A stretch of 64,000 bases of DNA from Pipra filicauda (Eukaryota > Chordata > Aves > Passeriformes > Pipridae), in NCBI RefSeq assembly GCF_003945595.2, contig NW_024104449.1:124001-188000 (forward strand). Reading direction: 5' to 3'. The position numbers and the translations under genes are program-made. Positions 25,733 through 35,745 of the stretch are shown here, piece by piece. The notes under the pieces are model-generated. The model ran no database searches and was not told the DNA's origin. It saw only the letters and a list, made by a program, of their open reading frames with translations. Positions within the stretch are counted from its first letter, which is position 1. Each line of letters starts with the position of its first letter.

Positions 25733-28700
25733 AAATAGCCAGGAGTTGCAGTCCCTCTTTCTGGGAAGTAACACTCCTGATTTGCATGTAGTGTGGAGCT
25801 GGGAGGTGTGTGCCCTGTGTGTTCCTGCTACATGTCCAGGAGTATATTTTGCTAAATTCAATTTCAAGGCAACATATTTTGGAATTATGCATTTGAGGTT
25901 TCTGTGGAGCTTCTTGAATTACTCGTTTATAGCAGTACTGCAGGGTGTAAATCATAACTAATTTTCCAGACTTTTTTTCCCAATGAAGCAACACTCAAAA
26001 ATTTAAAGTAGTATTTTCAGATGCAAAAAAGGTCTCTCAGTAATCCAGTTTCATGCCTTAGGACTTTTAAAGCTAACTTTTATTTTGGATTATTCAGGTC
26101 CAATGGGAGTTCTTATTTTCTGCCATGTAATCTGAATCTCAATATTTTGCTTCTGAGATAAATATAATTATCTGTTATGCTATACCAACTTTAACTGATT
26201 TAACAATAGGGAATTCAGGTGCAGGTGCTCAAAGCAAAGGGAAAAAACAGAAATATGATGTCACCATACATACATGTTAGAGTTACATTTCAGTATTTTA
26301 CCACTGATGTCTATGGACAATTCTGATAGACATGAAATTCACATTTTGTAAAAAGGTCACCATGTTCTTTTATTATTTATTCCATGTTCAGAGACAATAT
26401 TGACCAAAATTAATTTCATTGCTAAAAGAAATTTTCTTCACAAGGAGTGACATGTTTTAAGGACATATGCTTAACATCAAACATCACTGCTAAACACATG
26501 TTCCCTTTAACTAGATCTTATGACAGGTTAGCTTTAACTTAACCCTGTTTTGTGTCATAAAATATATTTCTGTGTAAAAGCAATGACAGTTACTGTTCTG
26601 GTGTGCTGTAGTCAAAAGAGAAAACTGTAAAATTAGGAAGAGAAAATTGAGATGCCATTGTGTATTTGGGTGGATTGTCCCAAATCATCAATAAATATCC
26701 TTTTATGTAACAGGACAAAATTCAGAAAGAGAGTGCATTTCGTTTCAAGTGGGTGAAACCTGGGTTACAGGTAGAAAGATCTTTGCAAGGATGAATTATC
26801 TGATGATCTCAAGAGTAGATGAAAGCTCACAGTGGTTTAGGATTATACCGGGGAGAGGTGGTCATAGGAAGTCAGTCCTTGTGAAGTGCTAAAACTCCAT
26901 CCATTTTAATTGTACACACCCAAAGGGCTAAGACCTGCTGCCAGAGTCATCATTAAGTTTAGGATTTCCAGGTGAAGCTATGGAAATCCAGTTCACATCA
27001 TCCAAGACATCTGCAATGAAGCAGCTCTGCTGGGAGGCAGGAGATGCTCCACCAGCTGGTGGAGGAGCCAGTGCATCCATGTGCCTCCCCCTGGCGGGTG
27101 GTACCAGTGTCAGGGCACGATGTATGCATGAATGCCAACACTGCTCGAGCGTCTTGGCCGGGTTTTAGAAAGAAAACAGAAGCCTGAGGAGAGCTGCCTG
27201 CTGGAAGGAGGGAGCAGGGTCAGGCTCTATTTGGAGCTCTGACATGGGCGGATGCCACAACTCTGGAGAGTGGACAAGAATTTGGGCCACGCTCCTGCAA
27301 TTAGCATTTCCAGCTCCAAGTGGCTCCCGCTCTACATGTGCTTTCTTGGATGCCCCTTCTGAGTGGTCTAGCTCTGCATGTGCTCAGTGAGGGGAGGCTT
27401 AGCACCCAGCTCTGGGTTTTGAATTTCACAGAAGGAGCCAGATGCTTAGAGGCTGGGTATTTGGTGCCTAATCTGTGGGGGTTAAGTCTCTTATTGGATC
27501 TACCTGCAATAATTTGACCTTGAGGATTGCAACTCCAATTAGATGGCGTAGGAAATGGAAAACTGCACAACCCCCTTGCATGAATTTTTAAATAGTTATG
27601 TATATAGGTCCATAGCAATTCTTTGTGCAGGCATGCGTGGGGATTCCTGTGATAAGCCGTCAGTAAGCTGTATGCACCGAGCAAGAGGTTTTGCTTTGGA
27701 ATGTCACAGGCAAATTTAATGATATGCTGCAACCTCCCCTTCCCTGCTGGAAATGTTTTCTTCATTTGCCCCTAATTCTGAACCAACTAAGAACTGTGTT
27801 TTAAAGTGGTGAAGTAAATGGTTTTTAAATTAGTTCCCTTTTTAAACTTCACTAATGAGTCTTGTGTTGTGATTATCTACTCCTTTATATTCTGAAAATG
27901 AAATTAATGAGACTTTTTCCCAGGAGCTGAGGATTGGGCTGACAGAATGTGACTTTAATAGGGGGGAAAGAACAACTAAGTCTTCACATCACCATGTGGC
28001 TTTCTGCTCATCCACCCACACCTGGAGGCAACTGTAGAAATGAGAGTCAGTCAAATTGCTCCTCATTTCTGTACTTGGCAGAGCACTGTTTTCTGCCTGT
28101 CACTGGGGCTGCTAATTTTGGAATTTCTATAAGCCCCCTCCCAAAGTGAAGGGAGAGCGTGGCCTGAGGCCTTTTCCAAGGTTCATGGTCAACAGAAACA
28201 AAATTCTGGCTCCATTGCTGGGAGGAAGAGAGACAGGTTTTGCTGCAGGAATCCCATGTGTGCATGAAGAATGGTGATGGGATCCCATTCCCATTAGAAA
28301 GTCAAGCAGCCATGTGGTGGCTTTTTAACACACTTTAGGGTGTTAGAAAAATGTCCCACTGAGGCTGCCCCATACAGAAACCCTCTAGCCCAGGGGGCTG
28401 ATGCTTGGTGTGGGGATAGCTCCTGAGTGCTCTCTGGGGCATTCAGCCAGCCTGGTTTGGTCACCTGAGCCTGCTTAGGGACCACCTGCCCAGGGGCTGG
28501 TGGTGGCAGTGAGCACCCTATTGGGCCTGGGACCATGGATTGCCTGGTGACTGCCAAAATGATGGCTAGCCCTGGGCTGCATGCCTGTCTGTCCTGTTGC
28601 TGTTGGTGTGCCTGGACAAATGGGTGGCAAACGAGCGGCACCAAGGGATGGGCAGCCTGCACCAGAGTGTCCTTAGCTAGACAAAGAGGGCACATACAGG

Positions 28701-28874
28701 GTGGGCAGTGCTATGCAGGCCTCACTTGCACCATTATGGCACTGAGCTGTGGGAACCACCCCACTGACACCATGCACTCACTTGTGACATGTGGTACTGG
28801 CCCATGGCCGTGTACAGGGCTCTGTGCAAGGGGCAGCTGACTCTCTCTGGGATCAGGCATGTGCTGATCAGGGC

Positions 28875-29078
28875 TACAGCACATCAAAAAGAAAAGCCCA
28901 ACTCATCAACAGATGGCTAAAGGACTGGTGTCACCGTCAGAATTTTGTTTTTTTTGACCATGGGGCAAACTCCATGGTACCTAGTCTCCTAAAATCAGAT
29001 GGGATTCACGTTTCTAGGAAGAGCAAGAGGACTGTAGTGCATAAGTTGGCAAGGCTGATCAGGAGGGCTTTAAACTAG
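28875..29078 (+). pseudogene. CR1 ORF1 C-terminal fragment (SGNH/GDSL-esterase end)
   Basis: About 67 codons ending in a TAG at 29,076-29,078. The reading frame contains FFDHG and then SDGIHVSRKSKR, with Asp at 28,998 and His at 29,007. A D-x-x-H pair near the C-terminus is the catalytic Asp/His block of SGNH/GDSL hydrolases, and CR1 ORF1 proteins are known to carry an esterase domain of this type. The segment ends two bases before the ORF2 reading frame is taken from here, as expected for consecutive CR1 ORFs. The N-terminal part of ORF1, including the catalytic Ser block, is missing because the element is 5'-truncated. The frame stays open upstream to about 28,791, but that part does not resemble ORF1. 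The esterase role is family knowledge; this remnant cannot be functional. Confidence 0.75.
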
Positions 29079-29164
29079 GTTTGAAGGGGGAAGGGATTGA
29101 AACCGGGCTCTCCAGTGATCAGCCTAAGGACAGAAAGCCCGAGTTAAGAACAAAATCAGCAGCC

Positions 29165-29800
29165 CAGCTGAAGTGCATGTACACCAATGCACACAGCATG
29201 GGCAACAAACAAGAGGAGCTGGAAGCCATCGTGCAGCAGCAAAGCTGTGCTGTACTCACCATCACGGAAACGTGGTGGGATGACTCGCATGACTGGAGTG
29301 CCGCCATGGATGGCTACAAGCTCTTCAGAAGGGACAGGCAGGGTAGGAGAGGTGGAGGGGTGGCTCTGTATCTTAGAGAGTCTCTTGACTCTTTAGAACT
29401 TGAAGTCAGTAACAATAAGGTTGAGTGCCTGTGGATCAAAATCAGGGGGAAGGCCAACAAGGCTGACATCCTGGTGGGAGTCTGCTACAGACCACCCAAC
29501 CAGGATGACGAGGGTGATGAATTCTTCTACAAGCAGCTGGCGGATGTCTCAAAATCACCAGCCCTTGTTCTTGTGGGTGACTTTAACCTGCCGGATGTTT
29601 GCTGGGAACTCCACATGGCAGAGAAGAGGCAGTCCAGGAGATTCCTAGAGTGTATAGAGGATAATTTCCTGCTCCAGCTGGTAAATGAGCCTACCAGGGA
29701 TGGGGCCCTGCTAGACCTCCTGCTCACAAACAGAGAGGGGCTGGTGGGAGATGTGGTGGTCGGAGGCTGTCTGGGGCACAGTGACCATGAAATAATAGAA
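29165..29800 (+). other. CR1 ORF2 endonuclease (EEP/APE-like) domain
   Basis: Domain within the ORF2 reading frame. Asn36, Glu63, the Tyr of CYRPPN, GDFN and the SDH triplet are in the order of the exonuclease-endonuclease-phosphatase fold. No residue of the catalytic set is missing. The frame is uninterrupted here, so this is the one domain still encoded as a continuous unit. Confidence 0.9.
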
Positions 29801-30607
29801 TTCTCAATACTCAGGGATGCAAGAAGGGCCATCAATAAAACCTCTACGCTGGATTTCCGGAGGGCAGATTTCAACCTGTTCAAGAGATTGGTTCAGAGGG
29901 TACCCTGGGAAACAGCCCTTGAAAACAAAGGGGTCCAGGAGGGATGGACATACTTCAGGAAGGAAGTCTTAAAGGCACAAGAGCAGGTTGTCCCAGTCTG
30001 CCGAAAGGCAAGCCAGCAGGGAAGACAACCAGCCTGGCTGAACAGGGAGATCTTGAGGGAAATTAGGATGAAAAAGAGAGCCTACCAATTATGGAAAAAA
30101 GAGCTGGCTACTCAGGAAGAGTTCAGGAACTTAGTTAGGTCATGTAGAAAGAAAATCAGAGAGACGAAGGTAAGATTTGAACTCAATCTTGCCACTTCTG
30201 TTAAGGATAATAAAAAGTCTTTCTATAGATACATCAGTAGCAAAAAGAGGGACAAGGAAAACCTCCATTCATTAGTGGACATAGTTATTAAAGATGAGGA
30301 AAAGGCTGAGGTATTTAACACCTTCTTTACCTCAGTCTTCAACGATAGGACAGGTCTCTCTGAGGACAGCTGGCTTCTGGAGCATGTAGATAGGAATATG
30401 AAGCTGAATAGTCCCCCCGTAATCATGGAGGAAACAGTCAGCGGCCTGCTGAGCCACTTGGATCCTCACAAGTCTATGGGACCAGATGGGATCCATCCTA
30501 GGGTGATGAGGGAGCTGGTGGAAGAGCTCGCCAAGCCGCTCTCCATCATTTACCAACAGTCCTGTCTCACTGGGGAGGTCCCAGATGATTGGAAGTAGGC
30601 AAATGTC

Positions 30608-31306
30608 ATGCCAATCCACAAAAAGGGCCGGAAGGAGGACCCAGGAAACTACAGGCCTGTCAGTCTGACCTCAGTGCCTGGCAAGGTAATGGAGCAGATC
30701 ATCCTGGGTGCAATCGCACAACACCTACAGGATGGACAAGGGCTCAGACCCAGCCAGCACGGACTTAGGAAGGGCAGGTCCTGTCTGACCAACCTGATCT
30801 CCTTCTACAATCAGGTGACCCGCCTGATGGATGAAGTGAAGGCTGTGGATGTGGTCTATCTGGACTTCAGCAAAGCCTTTGACACTGTCTCCCATAATAT
30901 ACTCCTGAAAAAGCTGGCAGCCCACGGCTTGGACAGGGGCACTCTGTGCTGGGTTAGGAACTGGCTGGAGGGCCGGGCCCAGAGAGTGGTGGTGAACGGT
31001 GCTGCATCCAGCTGGCGGCCGGTCACCAGTGGTGTCCCCCAGGGATCAGTGTTGGGCCCAGTTCTGTTTAATATCTTTATCAATGATTTAGATGAGGGGA
31101 TTGAGTCCATCATAAGCAAATTCGCAGACGACACCAAGTTGGGAGGGAGCGTCGACCTGCTGGAAGGCAGGAGGGCTCTGCAGAGGGACCTGGATAGGCT
31201 GGAGAGTTGGGCTGGTTCCAACGGGATGAGGTTCAACAAGGCCAAGTGCCGGGTCCTGCACTTTGGCCACAACAACCCCCTGCAGCGCTACAGGCTGGGC
31301 ACAGAG
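30608..31306 (+). other. CR1 ORF2 reverse transcriptase core domain
   Basis: Uninterrupted stretch between the two nonsense codons, holding the main RT blocks in order: [39 protein letters not shown] and then the thumb-side [11 protein letters not shown] region. All three catalytic aspartates (LDF and FADD) are present. The first stop lies just before this core, so it would not be translated as part of a full ORF2 protein. Confidence 0.9.
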
Positions 31307-31990
31307 TGACTGGAGAGCAGCCAGACAGAGAGGGACCTGGGAGTTTGGATTGACAGGAAGCTCAACATGAGCCAGCAGTGTGCCCAGGTGGCCAAGAAGG
31401 CCAATGGCATCCTGGCTTGGATCAGGAACAGTGTGACCAGCAGGACCAGGGAAGCGATTCTACCCCTGTACTCAGTGCTGGTGAGGCCACACCTGGAGTA
31501 CTGTGTCCAGTTCTGGGCCCCTCAGTTCAGGAAAGATGTTGAGGTGCTGGAGCAGGTCCAGAGAAGAGCAACGAGGCTGGTGAAGGGACTTGAACACAAG
31601 TCCTATGAGGAGAGGCTGAGGGAGCTGGGGTTCTTTAGCCTTGAGAAGAGAAGGCTCAGGGGAGACCTCATCGCTGTCTACAACTACCTGAGAGGAGGTT
31701 ATAGACAGGTGGGGGTTGGTCTCTTCTCCCAGGCAATCAGCAGTAGGACAAGAGGGCATGGCCTTAAGCTGCGCCAGGGGAGGTTTAGGTTAGATATTAG
31801 AAAGAAATTCTTTACAGAGAGGGTGATCAGCCATTGGAATGGGCTGCCCAGGGAAGTGGTGGATTCTCCGTCCCTGGAGGTTTTTAAGATGAGGCTGGAT
31901 GTGGCACTTAGTGCCATGGTCTAGAAACTGTGGTGGTAGTGGATCAAGGGTTGGACTTGATGATCTCAGAGGTCCTTTCCAACCCGTCTG

Positions 31991-32015
31991 ATTCTATGAT
32001 TCTATGATTCTATGA
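31991..32015 (+). repeat. CR1 3'-terminal tandem octamer repeat
   Basis: Three consecutive ATTCTATG units plus a final A. CR1 elements end in a few such 8-bp units, which serve as the template end recognised by the CR1 RT. It gives the exact 3' end and the plus orientation of the element. Confidence 0.95.
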
Positions 32016-32016
32016 A

Positions 32017-32656
32017 AAGCAGGATTGTCCTGTGGAGGGGTATCTTGGGACACTTGCAGGCCTCCTAGTATCAATGCAAGCTGGGGGATGAACGAACAAA
32101 GAGCAGCCCTGAGGAGATGGACATGGTGCTACTGGCGGATGAGAGGCTGACATGAGCCGGTGGTGTGTGCCTGCAGCCCAGAAAGCCAACCACATCCCGG
32201 GCTGCATCCGAAGTAGTGTGAGCAGCAGGTTGAGGGAGGTGATTCTGCCCTTCAGCTCTAGTGAGACCCCACCTGAAGCACTATACCCAGCTCCGGTGTC
32301 CCCAACATAAGAAAGACACAGACCTGTTGCAGTGAGTCCAGAGGCTACGAAAATGCTCAGGGGGCTGGAGCACCTCTCCTGTGAGGACAGGCTAAGAGCA
32401 TTTGGGTTGTTCAGCCTGGAGAAGAGAAGGCTCAGGGAAGACTTTATTGCAGCCTTCCAGTACTTGAAGAGTGCCTGTAAGTAAGACAGGAACAAACTTT
32501 TTAACAGGGTCTGTTGTGATAGGACAAGAGGAAATGGTTTTAAACTTATGGATGGTTGATTTAGATTAGATATAAGAAAGTTTTTTACAAAGATAGTGGT
32601 AAACCACTGGCACAAATTGCCCACAACTGTGGTGGATGCCCTATCTCTGGAAACAT
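32017..32656 (+). mobile_element. Older CR1 fragment (ORF2 3' part), abutting the young CR1
   Basis: Degenerate CR1 3' sequence in the same orientation as the younger copy. Recognisable segments include CAAGCTGGGGGATGAA near 32,080, the GAGCCGG...CCCAGAAAGCCAACC block, GTTCAGCCTGGAGAAGAGAA (32,408-32,427), GGACAAGAGGAAATGG, and GGTGGATGCC...CTCTGGAAAC. Similarity is clear from about 32,080 and weaker back to the junction at 32,016. The copy stops at about 32,656, before the 3' UTR and terminal octamers, so it lacks its own 3' end. That is unusual, because CR1 copies are normally cut at the 5' side. Many frame breaks; long open frames on the opposite strand here are shadows. Confidence 0.85.
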
Positions 32657-34551
32657 CCTTTCTTATGGTGCTGATAATGGCACATCCTATTTGAGCGCAT
32701 CATGCTCAATGCACGATGCCAAAGTTGGATCAGGCAGTTCTGGTGGCACTCTTGGGTTGGACAGCCTCTTTCCTAGGCTTTTGAGGATTCAGAGATGAAA
32801 GAGGGAATTTGAGTTTCCAAGAGTAGAATCCAGATAGAATCTTCACCACTGTTTCAACAGGGAGAACAGAGATTTCCTGACTAAGAGATTTGACTTGACA
32901 AATGTAAATGCTGCCATTATTATTTCTACTTACAAAGTTAGAAATGCTGTTAATTTGCAACATGTATTTTTCAGGGCAAAATGTTATAAAATGACTTAAG
33001 GGACTCACAAGTTTAGCTTAATGTAAAGCAATATTTAGTTAAATGTTTGAAATGTGCCAGGATGAACACTTTCTAAAAACTCTTTTAAGGCTTGTGCATG
33101 TGATATAATGGATACCACAGGAGTTTCAGTTTATGACCTTATGACCCCAAACAAAGAAGGAGTGTGTGAGGCTGCATCGGACTTGAGGACAATGAGTTGT
33201 CTGATTTGTTTTGTTAGCCAGATTGCTTGGGTGTCATTAGCTGCACTCTATGGCTGTAAAATGCCTGGGTGTCTTTTTGAGCTGAAGTCTGTGAGACACT
33301 ACTTCAGGCGGGGTCGTGTCATATCAAAATATAACAGCATTACTATGTACTCGGCATTATTTTCCACCTCTCTTGTTGTACCTCCTAATATTTTCCTCAG
33401 TTGGGTGAGTGCTATTTGTGAAGTTCAGCACAATGATTTGCAGATTATATCTTCACTGGAGAGTGCAGGTAAGTATCTGCATGGTAGATGCTTGGTCTAC
33501 TGTGGTTTCTAGTAAGCTATATATAACTGCACCAGCACTGGATTTATAGGCCATGAGGTTCAGCTTTGCAGCATACCCAGCAGGCTTTTTTTTGTACTAT
33601 ATTCACTACATTAAACTCTTTCCTCCATTTTGCATTTCCTTGCATTTACCACTATTGTTTTCATCTGGTGGTCTCTTTGGTTACCAGCTTCCCTTATAAG
33701 GCTTACTACCCTTTCTCAGTCTTGGTGGCCCTGAAAGACCATTTTTCACATCCTAGTGGTGGCACCTTGGTATTGCTCTTCTTCAGTCTTGGCACTATTA
33801 GAACCTTATACTATATTTTTATAATAAATTGTGCACCCATTTATGCCTCTATAGCAGTTAAAATTCATGGAGTATCTACTATTAATCCTTTTCTATGTCA
33901 CTCCTACTCTAACTTTAAGCCATTTTTAAATCCAAAATTTATTTCCATCCAGTGAGTAATTAATCTTTAATAAGAAGTAGGAGGTGGGGTGGATTGTTTT
34001 TTTCACTGCCTTATGTCTTCTGTGCCTTTACTTTTCCAAGCAAAACATGTAAGAAACAAATGTAGAGGCAGGTATTGGTATCTTTCTTGGTTTTGCTTCC
34101 CTCTGAGAATTCCCTTTTCCTTCCCTGTCTGCTATGCCATAGCAAACTTCAGGCTAATGAATAATTTGGGGAGTGACAGAGGAAGCCATGTGTTTTGCTT
34201 AATCATTTACTAAATTGTAAAAATCTATGGGTAAGAAGCCTGGGAGGGAGCTTTTGCACCTTGAACAGAAGCTTGTTTTCTGGCCTCAGAGCTGGGTTAC
34301 TCTGGTTGCCTCTGAGGCGCTCTCAACACTTCCTCTCCCCAAAGGCTTGGCCTACCCTTTACGGACAAACAGTGAAGGTGCTTCACTGAGTGAATCGGAT
34401 CAACCTCACATGCTCTCCCTTCACAGGCTCTTTACATAGGGAGCAATAGCTCTAAGGGATATATCCTTGCGAGTTTCACTTCAGTGCTGTCCCATCTCTG
34501 CTCAGGAGAATTGTGAAATTAAAGATCTGGTTTTTTCCACTTGAGCGACAT
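32657..34551. other. Unique non-coding DNA between CR1 copies
   Basis: Separates the 28.9-32.7 kb CR1 pair from the 34.5-kb CR1. It contains one exon-like segment at 33,401-33,468. The hydrophobic open frame at 33,566-33,955 reflects T-rich composition. Nothing else recognised. Confidence 0.7.
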
Positions 34552-35061
34552 TGTTTAAATCATGCTTGTTGAACCTGATTTCCTTCTGTGACAGGGTAAC
34601 CCACCTAGATGATCTGGGAAAGCCAGTATATGTAATCTCTTTGGGCTTCAGCAAAGCTTTCGATACTGTCTCTCACAGTCCCTTTCTGGACAAAAGGTTC
34701 AGCACACAGCTGAAAGACCACGTTACATGGAGGGTGATCACAGGTCAGGCACAGAAACTTATGGTGAACTGGGTAACATCAAGCTGGTGATCGGTCACTA
34801 GTGGGGTTCTGCAGGGCTCCATTCTCATCCCAATTCTCTTCAACATTTCTATTAATGACTTGGATGCAGAACTCAAAGGGATACTAAGTAATTTTGCAGA
34901 TGACGCCAAGTTGAGAGGAGCTGTTGATGTCCTCCAGGGCAGAGAGGTCCTCAAGAGAAACCTCAACAAATTAGAGAAACGGTCAATCACCAACTGTATG
35001 GAGTTTAACAGGGACAAGTGTTGGATTCTGCACCCAGGACAGTCTGGGTTTTGTATAGATT
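34552..35061 (+). pseudogene. CR1 ORF2 RT fragment with lost catalytic Asp
   Basis: Remnant of the RT palm in one frame: [13 protein letters not shown], a TGA at 34,788-34,790, GVLQGSILIPILF, then FADD at 34,893-34,904, up to a TAG at 35,059. Compared with the young copy, the motif-A Asp has become Gly (LGF instead of LDF), and the stop lies where the young copy has Arg in SSWRPVTSG, as expected for CGA to TGA decay. The motif GVPQG reads GVLQG. The endonuclease and the first RT blocks are absent because of 5' truncation. Non-functional. Confidence 0.85.
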
Positions 35062-35745
35062 AGGGAACAAGATGCTGGAGAGCAGTGCTGCAGAAAGGGA
35101 CCTGGGGGTCCTGGTCGGTGAGTCAACAGTGCCCTGGCAGCCAGGAGGGCCAACCATGTCCTGGATGACATCAGGCAAAGCCTTGACAGCTGGTCAAGGC
35201 AGGGGATTGTCCTGCTCTGCTCTGCACTGGGGGGCCTCACCTTGAGTCCTGTGTGCAGTTTTGGGTGCCACAATATAAGAAAAGACATTAAGCTTTTAGA
35301 GAGTGTCCAAAGGAGGGCAACAAAGATGGTGAAAGGCTTTGGGGGAAAGCTGCATGAAGAGTGACTGAGGTCATTTGGTCTGTTCAGCCTGGAGAAGAAG
35401 AGACTGAGGGGAGACCTCACAGCACTTACTTTCTTGTGAGGGGAAGTGGAGTACCAGGTACTGATCTCTTTTCTCTTGTGACCGGTGACAGGACTCAAGG
35501 AAATGGTATGAAGCTTAGTCAGGGGAGGTTTAGCTGGATATCAGGAAAGATCTTTTCACCCAGAGGGTGGTTGGGCACTGGAACAGGCTCTCCAGGGAAG
35601 TGGTCACAGCAAGAGTCATATGGACAAATCTCTCAGGTACATGGTGTGATTTTTGAGGTGTCCTGTGCAGGGCCAGGAGTTGGACTTGATGATCCTCATG
35701 GGTCCCTTCCAACTCACCATATTCTGTGATTCTATGAATCTATGA
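34552..35745 (+). mobile_element. CR1 fragment (RT to 3' end), degraded
   Basis: A 5'-truncated CR1 beginning inside the RT and ending in ATTCTGTGATTCTATGAATC-type units (about 35,721-35,745). It contains the RT palm, the conserved GGACCTGGGGGTCCTGGT block near 35,100, GTTCAGCCTGGAGAAG near 35,382, and the usual 3' UTR phrase around GGACTTGATGATC. Several internal deletions and frame breaks make it clearly older than the 29-32 kb copy. No separate target duplication was seen. Confidence 0.92.

Larger units (their letters stand above)
14771..28869. other. Unique non-coding DNA with old repeats and exon-like segments
   Basis: The longest stretch without a strong feature. It holds a possible hAT relic (about 15,000-15,180), a TATAAATAG word at 17,000, AT-rich simple repeats, two old amniote repeats, an exon-like segment at 21,732-21,929, a hairpin at 22,967, and an AT-rich, homeodomain-site-rich tract near 24,100-24,860. 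From about 28,440 to 28,870 the composition becomes GC-richer without a recognised cause. Confidence 0.7.
29081..31924 (+). pseudogene. CR1 ORF2 (endonuclease-reverse transcriptase), two in-frame stops
   Basis: One frame of 948 codons, interrupted only by TAG at 30,596-30,598 and TGA at 31,307-31,309, ending in TAG at 31,922. No frameshift was seen. Counting residues from 29,081, the apurinic-type endonuclease occupies about 30-245: Asn36 (TNAHS), Glu63 (ETWW), Tyr136 (CYRPPN), Asp167/Asn169 (GDFN) and Asp235-His236 (SDH) are all present. A linker follows, then the RT: GPDGI before the first stop, and after it [25 protein letters not shown] (catalytic Asp near 30,863), [10 protein letters not shown] and FADD (31,121-31,132). 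The C-terminal region after the second stop is complete. The second stop replaces the Trp expected in a conserved G-T-E-W-L-E-S context, consistent with TGG to TGA. ORF2 proteins nick the target and prime cDNA synthesis on it. As it stands this copy would give an endonuclease-only product. Confidence 0.95.
28870..32015 (+). mobile_element. CR1 non-LTR retrotransposon, 5'-truncated, nearly intact ORF2
   Basis: The element runs from inside the end of ORF1, through all of ORF2, to a 3' tail made of three ATTCTATG-type units. Such short tandem 3' repeats in place of poly(A) are the hallmark of avian CR1. Order: ORF1 C-terminus (to 29,078), ORF2 endonuclease, RT, C-terminal region (to 31,924), about 90 bp of 3' UTR, tail. 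The 5' boundary is approximate: recognisable ORF1 similarity starts near 28,870-28,890, and the GC-rich DNA before it is not recognised. 5' truncation is normal for CR1 because reverse transcription usually stops early. Reading-frame preservation marks this as the youngest CR1 in the window. No target-site duplication was identified, which is usual for CR1. Confidence 0.95.

Noticed and set aside
27301..27765. 154-codon minus-strand open frame
   Set aside because: No family motif and no supporting context; residue composition reflects the local base composition.
32010..32624. 204-codon minus-strand open frame
   Set aside because: It lies antisense to the old CR1 fragment; CR1 antisense frames are often open by chance. 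Same for 30,856-31,275 and 29,527-29,883.
33566..33955. Hydrophobic 129-codon frame suggesting membrane segments
   Set aside because: Produced by T-rich sequence (TTT/CTT codons); no pattern of distinct helices or conserved motif.
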